From Hepatobacter sp965661165 (GTDB taxonomy: Bacteria > Pseudomonadota > Alphaproteobacteria > Holosporales > Hepatobacteraceae), in assembly GCA_965661165.1 (NCBI GenBank), contig CBFICL010000035.1, forward strand, positions 1 to 9,471: 9,471 nt of DNA, given 5' to 3'. The translations under genes were made by a program, and so were the position numbers. Within the stretch, counting starts at the first letter, position 1. Every line of letters begins with the position of its first letter. The notes under the pieces are model-generated. The model was not told where the DNA came from, made no database searches, and worked only from the letters and a program-made list of their open reading frames with translations. Below are positions 7,328 through 9,471 of the stretch, piece by piece.

Positions 7328-8890
7328 TCATTCAGGCTTTGGGGCTGTTATGAGGGCCCAAAAAGCAAGCTGTTGTTTTTGCATCTCGGCCCAGATCTTT
7401 TCTTCGGCCTTAAGGGCGTTAAAGAGGTTGTCAAGGCCGCGCTTGCTATATGTTTGCCTGCGCTCTGTTGTATCTTGCGCGCTAGGGAGTGCCTCGAAAG
7501 GGCGATGCTGGGTGGTTTTTTCTTCTTGTGTGGCGTTTGGGTTTTTGTGCGCCCCTTTTTCCTCTCTGCCCTCTCCCCTGTTTTTCCCCTGGCTTGCCTT
7601 TGGGGGGGGCAGCATATCCTCCACGTTTTGATAGAGCGCTTCAACCTTTTTCAACTGGAAGATTTCTTTCTCTATGAGGTAGTCTAACTCTTGGTTATTT
7701 TGTTCTTCTTTTTGGGCCCTTGTGTCGTGCAATATTTTTTTTGTTTTCTCAATGGCCTGACGCTCAAGGCCCATATATTTTTGAACCAAGGCCTGTGTTT
7801 GGTCATCTTTTTCATCTGGTGATGCGTGCGGGTAGGCACGCAGAAAATCTTGATAGGCTTTGTCCATGTCTGCGGAGAGACGTTTCATCCGGTGCTCCAT
7901 GTGCTGTATATCGGAAAGGCAAGAAACTTCTTTTTCTGTAAGGGCGATGAATGCCTCCTGTCTTTGCTGGTCGCGGGCCTTTCTGGCGGCGCGCAGGTGC
8001 GTTTTCTCTTTTTCTAACTCTTGTTGCACAGGGGCTATGTGTTGTATGTCCAGCAATTGTTTTTGGGCCTCTTTTTCTGGTCTGCGTGCTTCGGGGTTTT
8101 CTTGTTTCCACTGTTTGTAGGTGGCATCCCGTAGACGTTGTGCCTTTCGCACGTCTTGTTCTTTTTCCTTCACCCTTTGTGCGTGAAAGGCTTCTTTTTG
8201 CGCCAAAATACGGGGGGGTTGTGGTTCGGGATTGCAGAGCTTCTCTCTGATTTTTGCTAATACCTGTTCTTTTTCTTTCATGGGCCAACGTAAGGCCTCC
8301 AGGTGCTTTGTATCCATCGTAAGCAAATGGGCATTTTTTTCCTGCTCGGATGCATCGCGATGGTTTTGGTTCCATTGTTGGTGCTCAGCATCCCTTTCAA
8401 TCGTGGCCTGTTTCATCTTTTTGCGGCTTTCGGCAATGCCTTCTTCATAGAAAGCTTCTTTTCGCTTTAACGCCGTCGATGCTGCATTTTTTTGATGCTG
8501 TATCTTTACACCCAGGTTTTGTCGTTTTTGTTGCGCCTTTTGCAAAGCCTGGAACGTTTGTTCCCTGTATGTGTGATGCAGATTGATCCATTGTTTGCAC
8601 TGTTCACGTCGGCTTTTTTGGGGGGGGGCATACAGCCAGGCATCATAATCGTTGTTCATCGCTTGGGCGTCATGACGCAGTTGGCTCTGAGTCTCCTTGA
8701 TTGTCTGTAAACAGAGGGTTTCTTGTGTTTCTAGATCAGCCAATAGCGCCTCTGGTGTGGGTTTTGTTGCGGCTGTGGCTGGCTGGCTGGGGCCAGTTTC
8801 ATCCTCCCCTCGGCCGGCGTGGGCATCAAGGGGGACAAAGGTGAGGGCAATAGTTCCGGCTAAGCAGGCAAAAAGAAGACATTTTTTCAT
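7328..8890 (-). CDS. Gene D: exported coiled-coil protein with four 88-residue repeats, 520 aa
   Basis: This is the longest intact member of the array; the family is not recognised. The ATG at 8890 starts a clear Sec leader, MKKCLLFACLAGTIAL, with likely cleavage after AHA near residue 25. Its ribosome site is weak. After a P/T-rich linker come four repeats of 88 residues, with their marker aromatic at W85, W173, W261 and F349. Each has an E/K/Q-rich helix, then Y/H-x-x-W/F, then a turn (for example WKQENPEARRPEKEAQKQ), then a second helix. This suggests stacked helical hairpins or a long coiled coil. A partial fifth helix (EKEIFQLKKVEALY, 408-420) leads to a G/K/N/T-rich low-complexity region (429-475) and a C-terminal helix. 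Cysteines are few and no enzymatic motif is seen. It probably acts outside the cytoplasm as a structural, adhesive or effector protein; this is inference. It ends with TGA. Confidence 0.8.
   Translation of the reverse strand: MKKCLLFACLAGTIALTFVPLDAHAGRGEDETGPSQPATAATKPTPEALLADLETQETLCLQTIKETQSQLRHDAQAMNNDYDAWLYAPPQKSRREQCKQWINLHHTYREQTFQALQKAQQKRQNLGVKIQHQKNAASTALKRKEAFYEEGIAESRKKMKQATIERDAEHQQWNQNHRDASEQEKNAHLLTMDTKHLEALRWPMKEKEQVLAKIREKLCNPEPQPPRILAQKEAFHAQRVKEKEQDVRKAQRLRDATYKQWKQENPEARRPEKEAQKQLLDIQHIAPVQQELEKEKTHLRAARKARDQQRQEAFIALTEKEVSCLSDIQHMEHRMKRLSADMDKAYQDFLRAYPHASPDEKDDQTQALVQKYMGLERQAIEKTKKILHDTRAQKEEQNNQELDYLIEKEIFQLKKVEALYQNVEDMLPPPKASQGKNRGEGREEKGAHKNPNATQEEKTTQHRPFEALPSAQDTTERRQTYSKRGLDNLFNALKAEEKIWAEMQKQQLAFWALITAPKPE
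7602..7609. repeat. C8 run in gene D
   Basis: Eight G on the + strand (eight C in the coding strand) encode the PPP at residues 428-430. The homologous site in gene E is shorter and interrupted (CCCCCT), so this tract has changed length between paralogues. Confidence 0.9.
8212..8218. repeat. C7 run in gene D
   Basis: Seven G on the + strand (seven C in the coding strand) lie at the junction between repeats 2 and 3, coding the PP of PQPPRI. Confidence 0.85.
8620..8628. repeat. C9 run in gene D
   Basis: Nine G on the + strand, directly preceded by six T, read as C9-A6 in the coding strand and encode YAPPQKS at residues 87-93, early in the mature protein. A one-base slip here would truncate nearly the whole protein. 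At this length the gene is in frame. Confidence 0.9.
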
Positions 8891-8920
8891 AAAACACGCG
8901 GCTATCAGAAGACATCGTCT

Positions 8921-8949
8921 TTATTGTCTCTTATTTTGTCAAAAAGAAA
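8921..8949 (-). promoter_or_regulatory. Putative promoter/operator region of gene D
   Basis: The palindrome TTTTGTCAAAA (8934-8944) is the shorter version of the element before genes A-C. On the - strand it includes TTGACA, a perfect -35 hexamer, but no good -10 lies 17 bases on. CAATAA (8921-8926) sits where ATAAT lies in the other copies. The palindrome centre is about 49 bases before the ATG. Confidence 0.4.
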
Positions 8950-9029
8950 GATAACGTCATAGCGGCATCGTGCATAAAAGGCCCTCATGATGTGGAGAGC
9001 CCTTCGCCGACATGTGAAATGGCAAGATT

Positions 9030-9471
9030 TTACAGGAAAATGAGCTTTGGGCTGGGCCTTGGTGAGCTCTTGTGTCCTTTCTGCATTGTTCTTTGCTTGG
9101 TCGTTTGTTTTTCTCCTGGTTTGCTTTGAGGGGGCAGCATACCCTCCATCTTTTATAGAGCGCGTCAACCTTTTTCAACTAAAGAATTTCTTGCTCGATA
9201 AGGTGAGTGAACGTTTGGTTGTTTTGTGCCTCTTTTTGAGTTCTTGTGGTGTGCAACACCTTTTCTGTCTTGTAAATGGCCTCCCGCTCGAGGCCCCTAT
9301 ATTGCTGAACCAGGGTTTGTGTTTGGGCATCTTTTTCTTGCTCGCTGGCATCGCGATGGCGTTGGTGCCATTGTTGATAGGCCGTGTCTCTCTCAACCGT
9401 GGCCTGTTTCATCTTTTTTTGGCTTTCAAGCAAGGCTGTTTTCATAGAAAGCTTCTTTTCGCTTTAAGGCT
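9030..9471 (-). pseudogene. Gene E: degraded, chimeric paralogue of gene D (partial)
   Basis: The gene enters from the right edge. Its reading matches gene D repeat 2 (LKRKEAFYE, then ESQKKMKQATVERDTAYQQW). At the E-K-D-A-Q-T-Q segment it switches to the second half of repeat 4 (TLVQQYRGLEREAIYKTEKVL), then to the partial fifth helix. Lesions against D are one extra base near 9427, a TAG at 9179-9181 where D has CAG (Q412), and a base lost near 9158 or so. With these corrected the frame continues through MLPPQSKPGEKQ to a TAA at 9030-9032. The C-terminal low-complexity region is shorter than in D and the final helix is absent. It looks like a duplicate of D that recombined between repeats and then decayed. 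The start is outside the window. Confidence 0.7.

Noticed and set aside
7290..8586. Several + strand open frames opposite gene D
   Set aside because: They are Cys/Phe/Ser-rich translations of the reverse complement of a K/E/Q-rich gene, typical of shadows, and have no leader or promoter of their own.
8857..8890. Lipoprotein signal in gene D (LLFAC)
   Set aside because: The cysteine at residue 9 comes before most of the hydrophobic core and F at -2 does not fit a lipobox; an ordinary Sec site after AHA is more likely.

Overview
The window looks like part of a Gram-negative, probably proteobacterial, chromosome. The evidence is a two-gene RND efflux unit followed by an array of genes for Sec-exported, highly charged helical proteins. 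The exact lineage cannot be read from the sequence. Several secreted paralogues lie side by side and some carry small lesions, which would fit a host-associated or intracellular bacterium, but that is inference.

Region 1 (1-3784, + strand) is an ordinary tripartite efflux module. It holds the 3' part of a periplasmic adaptor (membrane fusion protein) gene and, 20 bases later, a complete 1064-residue inner-membrane RND permease of the HAE1 type with its proton-relay residues intact (D404, D405, K931). No outer-membrane TolC-type gene is in the window. Region 2 (3785-4040) is a convergent intergenic space with hairpins and a candidate terminator for each strand.

Region 3 (4041-9471, all - strand) is the unusual part. 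It holds five consecutive genes, called A to E here from left to right, transcribed right to left. Each gene with a visible 5' end (A-D) has a Sec signal peptide, and A, C and D share a leader ending in (V/A)HAG. The mature proteins are K/E/Q-rich and helical, and they share a recurring motif, roughly Y-x-x-W-x-x-x-N-P-x-A-S-x-x-E-K. In D this motif recurs exactly every 88 residues (W85, W173, W261, F349). In A a pair of motifs is repeated with a 71-residue offset. I do not recognise a named family.

Only B (198 aa) and D (520 aa) are open from start to stop. A has a one-base deletion in a T-run of its signal peptide and an in-frame TAG. C is broken by a perfect 29-bp tandem duplication. E, cut by the window edge, is a paralogue of D that joins half of repeat 2 to half of repeat 4, and it carries frameshifts and a TAG where D has CAG. 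D itself is in frame but contains C9, C7 and C8 runs. Upstream of A-D lies a shared AT-rich palindrome of the form T4-6 G-R-C A4-6, within or next to the putative promoters, which suggests common regulation.

The array can be read in two ways: as a decaying family of secreted proteins, or as a variable (contingency-type) surface or effector locus whose members are switched by slippage. Sequencing error in homopolymers must be excluded for the single-base lesions; it is an unlikely cause of the 29-bp duplication.
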